Assembly: GCA_949130485.1 (NCBI GenBank)
Contig: OX422186.1
Coordinates: forward strand, 7,808,337-7,872,336
Direction: 5' to 3'
DNA: 64,000 bases
Source: Agelas oroides
Taxonomy: Eukaryota > Porifera > Demospongiae > Agelasida > Agelasidae
Shown: one piece after another, positions 1-10,799 of the stretch
Layout: every line of letters starts with the position of its first letter
Position numbering within the stretch: position 1 is the first letter of the stretch
The notes under the pieces: model-generated
Database searches by the model: none
Told to the model about the DNA's origin: nothing
Seen by the model: the letters and a program-made list of their open reading frames with translations, nothing else
Program-made: the position numbers and the translations under genes

Positions 1-278
1 TGATGATGTACATGTAAATAGAAGCTGAAACGTGCCTGAGCCACAAGCAAAACTTAACAGGACCAGAAAACCACCATTTAGTGCATCTACTTGATTCAGT
101 AAATACGCACAGAACATTTTTACCACTGAAGCAATGTTTGTCTGCCGGAGGGGCTAACTTAGGCGAAGCTTCTGTGGGTTATATAGATCCACAAAGCAAG
201 CTCTCATTGAACAGCACCAGAATCATATACTGTGCACATGGACCAACTGGACCGATTTTCAGTAGATGCTACTCAAAA

Positions 279-784
279 ATGATTACTGCTGAGCACATTA
301 GCGTGAGGCTCTGACTAAGGGATCTATTCTCGCAATGATTACTGCTGAGCACATTAGCGTGAGGATCTGACTAAGGGATCTATTCTTGCAATGATTGCTG
401 CTGAGCACATTAGCGTGAGGCTCTGACTAAGGGATCTATTCTTGCAATGATTACTGCTGAGCACATTAGCGTGAGGATCTGACTAAGGGATCTATTCTCG
501 CAATGATTACTGCTGAGCACATTAGCGTGAGGCTCTGACTAAGGGATCTATTCTCGCAATGATTACTGCTGAGCACATTAGCGTGAGGCTCTGACTAAGG
601 GATCTATTCTCGCAATGATTACTGCTGAGCACATTAGCGTGAGGCTCTGACTAAGGGATCTATTCTCGCAATGATTACTGCTGAGCACATTAGCGTGAGG
701 CTCTGACTAAGGGATCTATTCTCGCAATGATTACTGCTGAGCACATTAGCGTGAGGCTCTGACTAAGGGATCTATTCTCGCAAT
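279..784. repeat. 56-bp minisatellite, about 9 copies
   Basis: Nine head-to-tail copies of a 56-bp unit starting ATGATTACTGCTGAGCACAT. Copies differ at only a few positions (GAGGCTC or GAGGATC; CTCGCA or CTTGCA), so the array is young or homogenised. There are no unique spacers between units. The sequence after the array (785-1265) shows no convincing gene. Confidence 0.95.
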
Positions 785-1265
785 GCATGTACATGTACGT
801 GTCTGTCACGCTTAGGAATGGAATTAGTTTTGGAAGTTTTGGAACAGTCATGAATGTGACATGAGGTTGAGATTGGGGAAGACAGCATTGTTTGGCAATG
901 AAAGTCTGGAAGAGGGCGCTGGGGGTACTTCACAGCTTGAACGCATTGGAGCGCCGGGTGTGGTAGAGATGAGTAATGTATGAATCCGATAGACACATGT
1001 AGTGACTCAGAAAGCAGAAGCCACTCCACTGGTCTGGATCCCCCATTTCAAGCGTTCTTTGGTTTGCTTTGACTAATACTTAAGAGAAAAAGTATTGAAG
1101 AGCAGTGGAGGCCCGAGAACAGAGGCTACCAGTCACATGTGCACTAGCACCAGTGTGTGTTGTTTTATATTGGTGAGTACACTAGTCTTATAGGAATTGG
1201 TGCGAGGCATGATGCACAAATGTACTCGTAATATACTGCACAAACATGAGCTGCACACATCATCT

Positions 1266-1480
1266 TCAGCCTGGATACGCATTCTCATAAAGGATGATGC
1301 AATAGCCTAAGATTGTCAACTGCAGACGGGAAGACTCTTGTGGAGAGCTGTTTGTGATGGCTATTTGCACGCATTGCAGCGAGACTGTCACCAAGATGAG
1401 GATCATGCGACTAGCATTATTATCATTTCTAATTTTAGTGTATGTGCCAGATGGGCTTCCAAGAAAGGTCAGTAAATACA
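1266..1480. repeat. dispersed repeat, second copy near 22250-22405
   Basis: The stretch around GAGACTGTCACCAAGATGAG and the following ATTATTATCATTT recurs in the same orientation near 22250-22405 (GAGACTGTCGCTAAGATCAT), with the upstream AGCCYAAGATTG.CAAC also shared. The copies are diverged. Short ORFs on the minus strand of both copies are alike only because the DNA is. Family not recognised. Confidence 0.6.
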
Positions 1481-1586
1481 TGTAGGCTAATAATAAAATA
1501 TGCTATGGCCTTATAAAGATTTTGAAGGTGATTCCAAATCTCAGCCAAACCCCTGCCCCGGTTATCTTGGCTAGCATACGCCTCAC

Positions 1587-1958
1587 CTGATGGTCGGTTT
1601 GTTTCTTCTGATGACTTGACCTTTTCACCTCCTCCACCACTGCTCCCATTTGAAGTACTACTTCCAGTTTCCTTCTTTGGCGATGGCTTTACCTCAGGGG
1701 TACCGCCACCTTCTGACAGTTGCTCCATACTCGGTCCGAGAGATTCTTGGATGCTGCTTAGAAACAGCGCAGAGTCTGTCCCACCAAGCAGAGAAGTGTC
1801 AAACCTCTTTGGTTCACTGTCTGGTAGCCCAATGTCTCCCAGTTCCTTCCCAACAGTAAGATAGGAATTGAGGTTGAAGGGAAAGTCCTCATCTTCATCG
1901 TCACTCGTGCCAAAGATCTCAGCCAGTTCTTGGGAGGTGCCAGGTAGTGAGGACGCAC
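1587..1958 (-). CDS. single coding exon of an unidentified gene (acidic, serine-rich protein)
   Basis: A minus-strand open segment bounded by a good acceptor (CTTCCTCCTAG before 1958) and a good donor (CAG/GTGAGG at 1587/1586). It is 372 nt, entering in phase 1 and leaving in phase 1. The translation has an acidic motif (ELAEIFGTSDDEDEDFPF), a middle part rich in leucine and glycine, then a Ser/Gly/Lys low-complexity stretch. The composition suits a nuclear or regulatory protein, but I do not recognise the family. Adjoining exons were not found: they may lie upstream on the minus strand above 2000 or off the left edge below 1587. Codon use and clean boundaries argue for a real exon rather than chance. 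Confidence 0.5.
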
Positions 1959-3441
1959 CTAGGAGGAAGATACATGCACAGATAATTGCATATCTGTAAA
2001 ATTGAGCAGACGGCGGAAGTCAAACAGATAGTCTATCCAAAGACTTGCATTTCTCGCAATGTAGCTAGTAGGCAAACACATAAAGTTGACCAGGGGGAAC
2101 ACGTTCATAGAAATACCCGTTGTATAGCCCTCTCTCTCAAGATACATGTAATCATGCAAGACTTCCTTCGCCATAAACTTCTCTAGATTAATTGTAGGAG
2201 TATTCCTCAAATTTCTAATTGCTCTGCTAATCTTTTCTGTATGATACATCTTGTCTAATTTGCTTGCTGTCCAAGGGACGAGATGTGATATCATAATTCA
2301 TGTAAAATCATTTCACTAGGAAGTTGGTCTGAACAAACCAATGAAATAGCGCAACATCACATAAGTGTTGACGCTAGCCAATGAAATTGTATTACATCAT
2401 AAAGATAAAATATTCACTTATTTAAAATTCAAGATTGCTGACTTGGCACAACCAAGGAAGTGCTCAATAGTCACCAGACCCTTTTCCTTGTGAGAGGGTG
2501 GGGTCTGGGGACGAGACTGCTAGGAAGTTAGTCACACAAGCCACACCCTTTGCAGAAAGAGGAAGAGTCTGGTCATGCTGCAACCATCATCTAACAGGGA
2601 ATTAACTTTGAAGTTAGTTGTTCACCAGACCCTCTCCCTTCTCTAGCGGAAGTGGGTCGGGCTTGCGAGACTAAGTTGTTCCCTGGACAGTTTACTTCAA
2701 CTCAAACTGTCCCCTCACAAGGGGGTACACTTCACTTCAAAGTACAGTGTCCAGGCAGACGGTTTACTCTGAAGTCAAGTGTCTGGGACACAACTTACTT
2801 CGAAGTAACTTGCACCCCAGATAATTTACTTTGGGAGGAAAGTTACTCCGTGATAGTCATAATGTAACCCACAAGAAAGTCCTCTCGTGCACATGATGTG
2901 AGGTCTTTGGATAAACCGTCAAACAAAGCATGGTGTTGATAAAGTGGGCATTAATTAGAACACCAGTCTTGGAGTCACCCACGCACCCGCAGGCAGTTCT
3001 GGAATACCCGAAGGCAGTTCTGGCAAGTTCCAATCCTTCACCAGTGCTGTATCAGAATCTGGATCCAAAAGGCTACCTTCCATCCTGATCGGCTCAAACA
3101 ATCTCCCTCCACAAGCACCTTTAAATACAATCCGCTTCTTGGGACTCAAACTAGGCACTTCTTCAAATTTCCAACTTCTAATTCTGCAGACTAGCTTACC
3201 ATGTACTCAGTAAGCCTAGCCACATTATCTGTGTCCTAGCTTAGATGAGGCTGGTAAATCGCACCACGCAGTTTTGGTTGGCGCGGGCCCTATGGTGGTG
3301 TAAATTCCTTGTCCGGGAACCAAATCACAATTTTGTCTGGCGTCATAAAATTTAGGGGAGGACCCCAGGCCCCCATATTCCCGGTAAATTGGGACCCCTG
3401 CTTCCTCCACCACTTCGTTTCGGCTGTTTATATAGAATCTG

Positions 3442-3990
3442 CAGGCCCGTAGCCAGAATTTTTATAAGGGGGGTTACATGGGTGTGTGATGTGTATGTAT
3501 GTGTGAAATTAGATGCTCTAAAATTGCTTCTGAGGCCATTTTGGGACAGAAGCAGAGCCGTAGTAGCTACACCAGTGGCTCGCGGAGCATTGCATCCAAT
3601 TTTTGGCTGTCCGCGTATGCATTTGCTATTCCAGCTGACTTTGAATTTCCACAAGAGAAGGTACTAAGGTTGACAGAACAGCAGGTGGAGTGGCATCACT
3701 AGAAGGACAACTGGTGAACTTTCGCGCACCTGAAATAGTGATTTATTTACGCGCGCGTCATTTCATCGCAGCGGCGTAAACAGCTTATGCGCGCGTTCCG
3801 CGCTGGTCCTCCGTGAACAAACGGCTCGCATGGCTGCAACCAGACTCGTTTTGACGGCGGTGATTCTCAATAGCAGCGAGACTAGTGGACCACTTTCAAA
3901 CGGTAGGGCACTAAAATGTATATAAAATCTTTTGGAGGTCAAAAGGGGGGTTCAACCGAATCCCCTCGAACCTCCCCTGCCTATGGGCCT
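3442..3990. mobile_element. non-autonomous inverted-repeat element (AGGCCCGTAG termini)
   Basis: The left end reads CAGGCCCGTAG and the right end CTATGGGCCT, its imperfect complement. G-rich runs lie just inside both ends (GGGGGGTTACATG and AGGGGGGTTC). The 7-bp sequence GAATCTG flanks both sides (3435-3441 and 3991-3997), as expected for a target duplication. No transposase is present. Similar ends followed by a run of G are common in repeats of marine invertebrates. Confidence 0.7.
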
Positions 3991-3997
3991 GAATCTG

Positions 3998-6280
3998 TCC
4001 TACAGAAGTGGGAAAAAGACAGTACTACTACTAGTGAGTAGCGATTCCGGAAGATTGACATTTTTGAAAGAAACAGCTCGTTCTCAGGAATGGCTTGTGC
4101 TACAAGCGACCAACGCACATCAAACGACGTCCCATTGGCTGCTCTTTGCGAAAAACTGTGTGTCGTCCAAAAGTAGTTGGCTCTAGTACCTGCTTTGTTT
4201 TTCATTTTCGTTCAATTGAAATTTGTATGGGAAAGATTAAAAACGCGAGTAACTTTCGCATCAACGGAGTTCGCAACGACCAACGGTGATCGCTCGACAG
4301 AGCTCACTGAGAGATTTCTTTTGGTGTATAGATATTTGGATTTTGACTATGACTAGTGCCTGCAGTTTTTGACCAAAGATTTGACCGTCCGGAATCGTAT
4401 CGCTACGGCAGTAGCAAGAGCGCATAAGAACGGGCGGCTTTATGCGCTCTTGCCAGTAGCTATATCTTTCATTTAAAAAAATCCAGACTGGAGAACAACA
4501 CTTCGGAACAAAGACAGCTGAAATCCATCGCAATCTTTGCGACGTTTGCTACACCGATGGCTATGCTGTACTATCTGTCTGTCAAGTCAGAGTAGGTGGC
4601 TACTGACATAGCTCTCTGAAAGCCGCGAGCAAAATATTTCTGTGCAAGGGATGGCAGGGGGCGGAACCGGGGGCATGGGGGGCCATGCCCCCTCGGGGAC
4701 TGAGCGAGCGCGAAACGCGGAGGTTTACCGCGCGCTTAGCGCACGTACCAATCAGGCTGCGAATCACTGTTTCATGTCCTCAAGAAGCACTCAAATTTGC
4801 AGCTCCCAAGAGACGGTTCTGTGGCAGTGCCTCAAGTACAAAGGCTGATTCCTAAGGGAAGGGGCTCCGAGAAACGACCAATAGATGAATCGTATCGTCT
4901 CGATTAAGCTTGCTAACTGGGAGATGCAGTGTTGAAACAAGTGAAAGTTCACCGTGGGATGAGCTCATTACTTATTCATACAGTTTGATGACGTCACGCG
5001 GTTACGCGGGGTGGAATAAATTTCGAGGTCTGCTTGTAGACTGATTGGTCTGCTGAGGGAGACAGCGTCTCCTCGCAGTGAATCTCGTTATGTGCAGACT
5101 TGCTCATGAGAAAAAAATTACGGGTTTACCCCAAATTTAGATTTTAACCCTCTCCCTACGAGATTTAACTTCTGCCTACAAGCATGCATTCAGAGAGTAT
5201 GCAGCACATCAAGGGAGAAGAGAACAAGTAAGCATGGTATCAGTATAGTATTAAAACTAGTCAGTATTGAATATCAGAGAAGGAATGCATTTCTGGCAGC
5301 TGTGTAGCTAAGGGGCAAACAGACTGACATTTCAGAGCAGCCCTCACAGCCTATTAATTGATGATCAGTATGGAGGCTTAACGTTTTGTGTTCTCATGGG
5401 CAGCAAAATTTTGAATTATTTCTTTCCATGATCCTTCAACACTCTTGCATGTGTTCAGTGCATAATTAGCAAACCTGCTGTGCACTGCTGCAGTCTGTAT
5501 TTGTGCACTACGTTGCTGTACACTGCAATCTAACTATGCACCAAAGGTCAAACATTGTTGAAATTGTCGATGATGTGTGTTGAAATCAGGTTTGCTATTT
5601 TATGTCTGTTCAATGTGTTCATGTTCCTATGCTAGAGGCAAAAATTTCGGACTGATATATTTTCGGACCTCAGACTTCAAAGGTCTAAGCACGGTAGCAA
5701 CTGTGCCAGATCATCAGACCAACAAGACATGCTGGGGCTGGGGTAGTTTTCGATGCCTGAAACTATATGTAGTACGCGGGGATAGAAAATCATGTCCGAA
5801 AATACAATGCATAACTTCTTTGCCGCCTCCTCCGAAAAATGAAGACTAAAATACTTGCCCTTCCATGCATTGGCCTTACCTATGAGCCCATACCATGCTG
5901 CAGCAGTTGCCAAATTTGGCTAGCGATGCGATATAATACATGATTGTCAGACTTGTCCGTTAGTAAAAATCCTTTTTCCCAGGACAGGTGCTTGAACAGA
6001 TGTAGTATTTCTTTTGCTAAATCCCAGGTAGAAGACTGTTTGGAGTTGAATTTTGATTATCAAACATTAGCCCACCTATCCTACAGTTCTTATGTCTGGT
6101 GGACCTCTGCGTGCGCAACAAGAGTTTCTTAAGTGTCCGACCATCAATTAGTTCCTCTATCTGTAAATTTGACGAATATTTGTGTAATCCTTGCATACGC
6201 GCTACGTAGACTTATTGGTTATTCATGCACCACTAATGGTTAATTTATATTTTTTCTGCATCCGTGAAAAAATAGACCCC
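3998..6280. other. no supported gene; repeat-like patches
   Basis: No ORF here has convincing splice sites or a recognisable domain. The patch at 4650-4740 (GGGGGCATGGGGGGCCATGC then GAGCGAGCGCGAAACGCGGAGG) resembles the GC-rich core of inverted-repeat elements. A CRE-like TGACGTCA occurs at about 4989. The rest looks like unremarkable intergenic sequence. Confidence 0.5.
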
Positions 6281-6287
6281 GCCGGAT

Positions 6288-6495
6288 CCGTGAACCATGA
6301 AATCAATTTGGTATGGCCTAACCTTTGAGCTAGTCTCGCAAGCCCGACCCACTTCCGCTAACCCTTCCCTTCTTTTGCGGAAGTGGGTCGGGCCTGCGAG
6401 ACTACCTTTGAGCATAGGCGCCAATAAGATAACTTTGTTGACACACTATGAACACACCTACTTAGGCCATACCAAATTGATTTTATGTTTCACGG
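6288..6495. mobile_element. palindromic element (CCGTGAA...TTCACGG), interrupted
   Basis: The arms 6288-6320 and 6463-6495 are inverted copies sharing AATCAATTTGGTATGGCCTA and ending CCGTGAA/TTCACGG. A half copy in the left-arm orientation lies at 6801-6847. A smaller palindrome (6331-6404) sits inside with its own exact 9-bp duplication, so it landed later. No coding capacity. Confidence 0.7.
6331..6404. mobile_element. 74-bp fold-back element with exact 9-bp TSD
   Basis: A near-perfect hairpin: TAGTCTCGCAAGCCCGACCC at the left end, its near complement (GGGTCGGGCCTGCGAGACTA) at the right. It is flanked by CCTTTGAGC at 6322-6330 and again at 6405-6413. It belongs to the TAGYCTCG palindrome family, with the Y=T terminus. 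Confidence 0.85.
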
Positions 6496-6638
6496 ATTGC
6501 TTAGGTCAGAAACATGACCCGGTAGGCAGGCAAAAAAATAAAAATAAAAATGACCGAACTTCTCATGAATTTAATTAGATACCACTCAGTCACACAAAAC
6601 TGCTCGCCATCCTCCATTCTTGCCACGTGGTGAGTACT

Positions 6639-6732
6639 TAGCCTTGTTTCCAGGCCTTCGCACGTTCGTCGCTTGCTGCACGATAATTTGTAGTGCTATC
6701 GACGAATGCGCGAAGGCCTGGGAACGAGGCTA
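6639..6732. mobile_element. 94-bp fold-back element, TSD 8/9
   Basis: Ends are TAGCCTTGTTTCCAGGCCTT and AAGGCCTGGGAACGAGGCTA, with further pairing inwards (CGCACGTTCGTCG against CGACGAATGCGCG). Flanks are GTGAGTACT and GAGAGTACT, matching at 8 of 9 positions. It lies about 180 bp upstream of the amine oxidase start. Confidence 0.8.
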
Positions 6733-6800
6733 GAGAGTACTGGATTACGTGTGCATATTAATTGCATTTTTACATTTTTTTTTTCAATTAAAAAAAAAAA

Positions 6801-6847
6801 GACCCGGCCGGATCCGTGAAACATAAGATCAATTTGGTATGGCCTTA
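6801..6847. repeat. half copy of the 6288-6495 palindrome
   Basis: It repeats GGATCCGTGAA followed by ATCAATTTGGTATGGCCTTA from the left arm of the element at 6288, without its partner arm. It falls in the proximal upstream region of the amine oxidase gene. Confidence 0.6.
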
Positions 6848-6910
6848 TCAACCTGGCGTTGCTAAAATCTAGTATCTGAATTTGCAGGTACAGAGCGTAC
6901 TGCGTCAGTA

Positions 6911-8416
6911 ATGGGCATTTTAATCGTAAGCTTCTTGCTACTTTTGGCGGGCCTGGCCGCGGGTCAATCGTGCGCAGAACCAGATGCAGATGTCCTGATC
7001 CTTGGCGGGGGGATGGCGGGAATCGTAGCGGCCAAAACACTGCACGATAACGAAGTCACAAACTTCGTCGTTCTTGAGGCGCAAGGAGAACTCGGAGGGC
7101 GGATGAGAAGTGCCGAGATAGGCGGAGTGAGGATAGAGTTAGGAGCGAATTGGATTCAGCGAATTGATTCGAGAGACCGAAACAGCAATCCAATTTGGGC
7201 GCTTTCTCAACGATGTGTGCAAGGAGGACTTAATGGGACATTCTCGGATTTCGAAGATTTGATCGCGTACAGTGTGCAAGGCCAAGATATCACGGATGCG
7301 CTGGATTCGCCATTTGACGAGTATGGTGAAGCTCTTTCAACTGCAGAAACTATCATCCAAAATCGGACGAGAGACGGTCTGCCAGATATCTCTGTAGCTG
7401 AAGGCTTAAGAATGGGTGGGTGGACGCCACAAACTGCAGAACAGAATTGGGTGGAATGGTTCTGCTTTGATTTTTGTTTTGCAGAATCTCCCAGTGTGAG
7501 CTCCCTTTTCAGAAACATTGGCGCTCTGTCTCAAATCCCTGATGACTACGATGAAAATTACTTCGTGACAGATCAGCGTGGTTTTGGCTCTTTGGTTCAG
7601 TGCCTTGCTAATGATTTCTCAACTGGCAGCCAAGATCAGCGCATACACTTGAATACAACAGTCACTCAAATTGAGTGGAGTGATAGCTGTGTCTGTGCCA
7701 CAGCCAGGGAGAATGGGGAGGACCGCAGCTACTGTGCACCTTATGCAATCGTGACCTTTAGTATCGGTGTCTTACAGTCAGAAATGAGGAACAGACTATT
7801 TGTTCCTGACCTACCTTCTTGGAAAGTTAATGCCATTGATCAGTTTAGCATGACTAATTACCTGAAAGTTTTTGTCGAATTTAACGAAACATTCTGGGAT
7901 GACGTTGAGTATTTAGGCAGGGTTGATGACAGACGTGGCTACTACCCACTGTTTCAGCCTCTACAACAGTTTCTTCCAAACCGACCCAATTTAATCATGG
8001 CAACACTTGTCGAAGAAATTGCAAACAACGTCACAAGGCAACCTCTGGAAGAGACAAAGGCTCAGGTGGTAGCAGTTCTGCGAGATATATATGGAAACAA
8101 TGCATCTGACAATATTTTAAACATAATAGTACCTGATTGGGACATCAACCCCCTTTTTCTAGGTACCTACACCAACACCCCAGTTGGGGTGACAGATGAA
8201 ACTTATCGCATGCTTGCCAACCCTGTTGGAAGACTGTACTTCAGTGGAGAAGCTACAAGCACCAATGGCAGTGGTTTTCTAAATGGAGCGTACTATTCTG
8301 GAATTGAATCAGCCGATGCAGTTCTTGCAGTTAGGATGGCACCATCAAGTGGCCAGATGTTCAGAGGGAGCTGGATCCTTTTGGCCAGCCTCATTGTTGT
8401 GCTGAAGTTCATGTAG
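6911..8416 (+). CDS. secreted, probably GPI-anchored FAD-dependent amine (polyamine) oxidase
   Basis: An intact intronless ORF of 501 residues, the usual length of polyamine oxidases. Residues 1-18 form a signal peptide ending LAAG. The FAD-binding dinucleotide fold starts at VLILGGGMAG (residues 28-37) and continues with ELGGRMR (60-66) and GANW (78-81). K319 in NYLKVFVEF matches the conserved flavin-contacting lysine of the family. The C-terminal FAD motif is YFSGEATSTNGSGFLNGAYY (443-462). Several N-glycosylation sequons (NGT, NRT, NTT, NET, NVT, NAS, NGS) fit an extracellular enzyme. The last 15 residues (487-501) are hydrophobic after a small-residue patch (SSG, 479-481), as in a GPI-anchor signal. 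Family knowledge: oxidation of an amine or polyamine releasing H2O2. The exact substrate is not shown by the sequence. A possible acceptor (TTTGCAG) just upstream suggests a 5'UTR intron. Confidence 0.9.
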   Translation: MGILIVSFLLLLAGLAAGQSCAEPDADVLILGGGMAGIVAAKTLHDNEVTNFVVLEAQGELGGRMRSAEIGGVRIELGANWIQRIDSRDRNSNPIWALSQRCVQGGLNGTFSDFEDLIAYSVQGQDITDALDSPFDEYGEALSTAETIIQNRTRDGLPDISVAEGLRMGGWTPQTAEQNWVEWFCFDFCFAESPSVSSLFRNIGALSQIPDDYDENYFVTDQRGFGSLVQCLANDFSTGSQDQRIHLNTTVTQIEWSDSCVCATARENGEDRSYCAPYAIVTFSIGVLQSEMRNRLFVPDLPSWKVNAIDQFSMTNYLKVFVEFNETFWDDVEYLGRVDDRRGYYPLFQPLQQFLPNRPNLIMATLVEEIANNVTRQPLEETKAQVVAVLRDIYGNNASDNILNIIVPDWDINPLFLGTYTNTPVGVTDETYRMLANPVGRLYFSGEATSTNGSGFLNGAYYSGIESADAVLAVRMAPSSGQMFRGSWILLASLIVVLKFM

Positions 8417-8589
8417 CTTATAACTAGTAATGGCATGTTCGTAGATATCTATGGTACTCATAACTGCTAGCTAGCCACACAGATGCAACAGTATATTGCA
8501 AACCAGCTCCCCTAACTTTAGTTAGCTGCAGACAGCTTTTACAAACTGGTAGTTTGTTATAGGGCTACCCTTTTATTTTTTGCCTTTGG

Positions 8590-8712
8590 GCTTGTTTTGC
8601 ATACTACCATTGTTTGACCCATTAGAGGAATGTACAAGACAGTCATTACAGCAAGGCATTATTTGCCATTGTTTGACCCATTACAGGAGCATGCAATTAG
8701 CCATTACAGCAC
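8590..8712. repeat. tandem repeat, left part, split by a LINE
   Basis: Units share CTTGTTTTGCAT.CTACCATT, GTTTGACCCATTA, GGAGCATGCAA or GTACAAGACAGT and ATTACAGCA. The same units continue at 10415-10640, so the retroelement at 8716-10390 lies between them. Confidence 0.7.
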
Positions 8713-8715
8713 TCC

Positions 8716-10390
8716 TTTTTTTTTTTTTTATACGAATTTGTAATATATATATATTAGATATATACACACAGGATGAACAAATAGCGTAAGCTAGTGCAAA
8801 GTTCACCCTATAAAAAGAAGAAAAAAGAAGTTATATCAAACAACATTATCAATAAGGGATTTAAAAAAAGGAAGGGAGAGACAGTGGTGAAAGTTCTCAG
8901 GCAATTGGTTCCATAAGGACACAGAACTTGGGACACAGGAATGAAAATAACTATTTGTATGTGCAAATGGCTGATACAGAAATATGCTTCCATGTGATCT
9001 CAGATTCCAACTTGAACGGTTCACTGGGAAAAAAATGTTTGAGGGCATGACCATGAGACCATTCAGACATTTGTAGACCACAGTGAGCTTTAGCTTCTTT
9101 CTCCTATCCTTTAGAAGTGGTAGTTTCAGGAGGTTTCTTAAGTGGTTGTGAGGCTCTCTCCAGCGTTTTGTGCATACTCTGAAGGCAAACTTTTGCACTG
9201 ACTCAAGTAGTTCAATATCTTTGTGCAAGAACGGGTCCCAGACATGACAACAGTACTCTAGAATTGGTCGGACAAGAGTCAAATATAGTTTTTTGAGAGT
9301 GCTTGTGTTGCACCAACGGTAGAATTTCCTATAAATAAGTCCAATCACTCTTTTTGCTCTTGCCACAATGTCCGAAATATGTTCAGACCAGCAGAGATTA
9401 TAGGAAATTGTGATACCAAGGTACTTGAAAAGATAGACTCGATTAAGTGACTCTGAGTAAAGAGTAATGCAAAACTGATTTGAGATTGAACACTGTTTCT
9501 TTCTAGTTATCAACATAGTCTTACATTTGCTGCTGTTTAGAGTAAGAAAGTTGTCCCGAGTCCATTGACCAATTTTGTCGGTGTCTGATTGCAGGTCAAC
9601 TAGGTCTTGTGTGCACCTGATAGGCTTGTAGAGAAGCATATCATCAGCATAAACAATCAATCGGGTATCTGGGGATAGATCTGCCAGAAACACTGAGTCA
9701 ACATAGATAATGAAGAGTAGGGGCCCCAGAATAGATCCTTGCGGGACACCTGAGAGTACTGGTAAAGAATCTGAAGCTTCTCCATTTACAATCACTCTCT
9801 GTTGTCTGTTGTAAAGGTAGTCTCCCAGCCACTGTAGAATATGGGAGTCAAGACCCATACTGGCTAGCTTGTTTAGGAGAGGTCTATGGGGTACTGAATC
9901 AAACGCTTTCTTCAGGTCGAAGAAGACTGTGCCCACCTCTGCATTCTGCTCCAAGATCTGGTGCCACTCATCAGTCACTGTGAGCAAGGCAGAACCGGCT
10001 GATCTACCAGGCAGAAATCCCCATTGGTTTGGGGATAGAGGACAGAATAAGTCAACATGTGTGAAGATTAGATTGTAAAAGTGCTTCTCAAGTATCTTGC
10101 TCAGAATAGAGAGAAGAGAGATCGGCCGGTAGTTGGAAGCTTGTGCTCTGTTGGAAGACTTAGGTATAGGTACTATATTAGAGTTTTTCCATTCATCTGG
10201 GACTACTCCATTCATTACAGAGTAATTGAAAAGAGTTTTGAGAGAGGGTGCAATGACAGATGCAGTAGATTTCAGCATTCTAGCCGCTATACCATCTGGT
10301 CCTGATGCCTTATTAGTATCCAAGGCTTGCAGCAATTCCAGTATCTCTTCCTCTGAGCAGAGAAGTTCCTTAAGCCCAGTTTTTGCCTTC
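8716..10390 (-). mobile_element. 5'-truncated non-LTR retrotransposon (LINE)
   Basis: A minus-strand element with a 14-nt poly(A) tail (T run at 8716-8729 on the plus strand), a short 3'UTR containing a TA-rich stretch (8745-8765), and a reverse transcriptase ORF open to about 10390. There the frame meets a stop and homology ends. No endonuclease or ORF1 is present, the usual result of incomplete target-primed reverse transcription. It lies between units of a tandem repeat. I could not settle the target duplication. Confidence 0.85.
8836..10388 (-). pseudogene. reverse transcriptase domain of a CR1/jockey/L2-like LINE, lacking its 5' part
   Basis: About 515 codons without a stop, but no initiating ATG at the left end because the element is truncated. 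Motifs in order from the N side: NKASGPDG, NYRPISLLSILSKILEK, DLKKAFDSVPH, LSGVPQGSILGPLLFIIYVD, and the catalytic YADD followed by MLLY. A C-terminal thumb-like region follows, with LVRPILEYCCHVWDP. These are typical of the RT of CR1/jockey/L2 clades. The long intact frame suggests recent insertion. The truncated copy could not move by itself. Confidence 0.9.
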
Positions 10391-10414
10391 TATAGTCACA
10401 AAGATATATGGGAA

Positions 10415-10640
10415 ATGTATAAGGCTTGTTTTGCCATTGTTTCCCCCATTAGCTATACAAGAGTGTACAAGACAGTAATTACAACAGAGGTGATCGAGGC
10501 TTATTTTGCATTTTACCATCAATGACAAACAGTGTGCAAGACAGTAATTACAACAACGGTGCACAAAGCTTGTTTTAACTTTTGCTACCCATGGCAGGAG
10601 CGTACAAGACAGTAATTACAACAAAGGTGCATGATGACAT
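10415..10640. repeat. tandem repeat, right part
   Basis: About three units with GCTTGTTTT, GTACAAGACAGTAATTACAA and AAGGTGCA (or variants), 60-75 bp apart, matching the units at 8590-8712. The last unit runs into an inverted pair built on GTGCATGATGACAT. Confidence 0.7.
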
Positions 10641-10681
10641 ATTTGTATGTAAAATGACATCATCATGCACTCTTGTTATAC

Positions 10682-10797
10682 TATTGAGGTTAGCTACAGC
10701 CATATATATACGCACACATATATGTGTGCATATATATATGGCTGTAGCTAACCTCATATATGTGTGCGTATATATATGGCTGTAGCTAACCTCAATA
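10682..10797. repeat. AT-rich hairpin with repeated arms
   Basis: TATTGAGGTTAGCTACAGCC runs forward at 10682 and inverted at 10778-10797, with a third arm copy inverted near 10737-10755. Between them are alternating TATATA and GTGTGC tracts that are themselves palindromic. Origin unknown; it could be a small fold-back element. Confidence 0.7.
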
Positions 10798-10799
10798 TT

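Noticed and set aside
279-784. Possible CRISPR-like array
   Set aside because: The repeats are contiguous 56-bp units with no unique spacers, and the context is a eukaryotic genome.
1959-2294. 111-codon minus-strand ORF next to the 1587-1958 exon
   Set aside because: It is AT-rich, shows no family motif, and its junction with the exon would be out of phase with the clear acceptor at 1958. It looks like a chance open frame.
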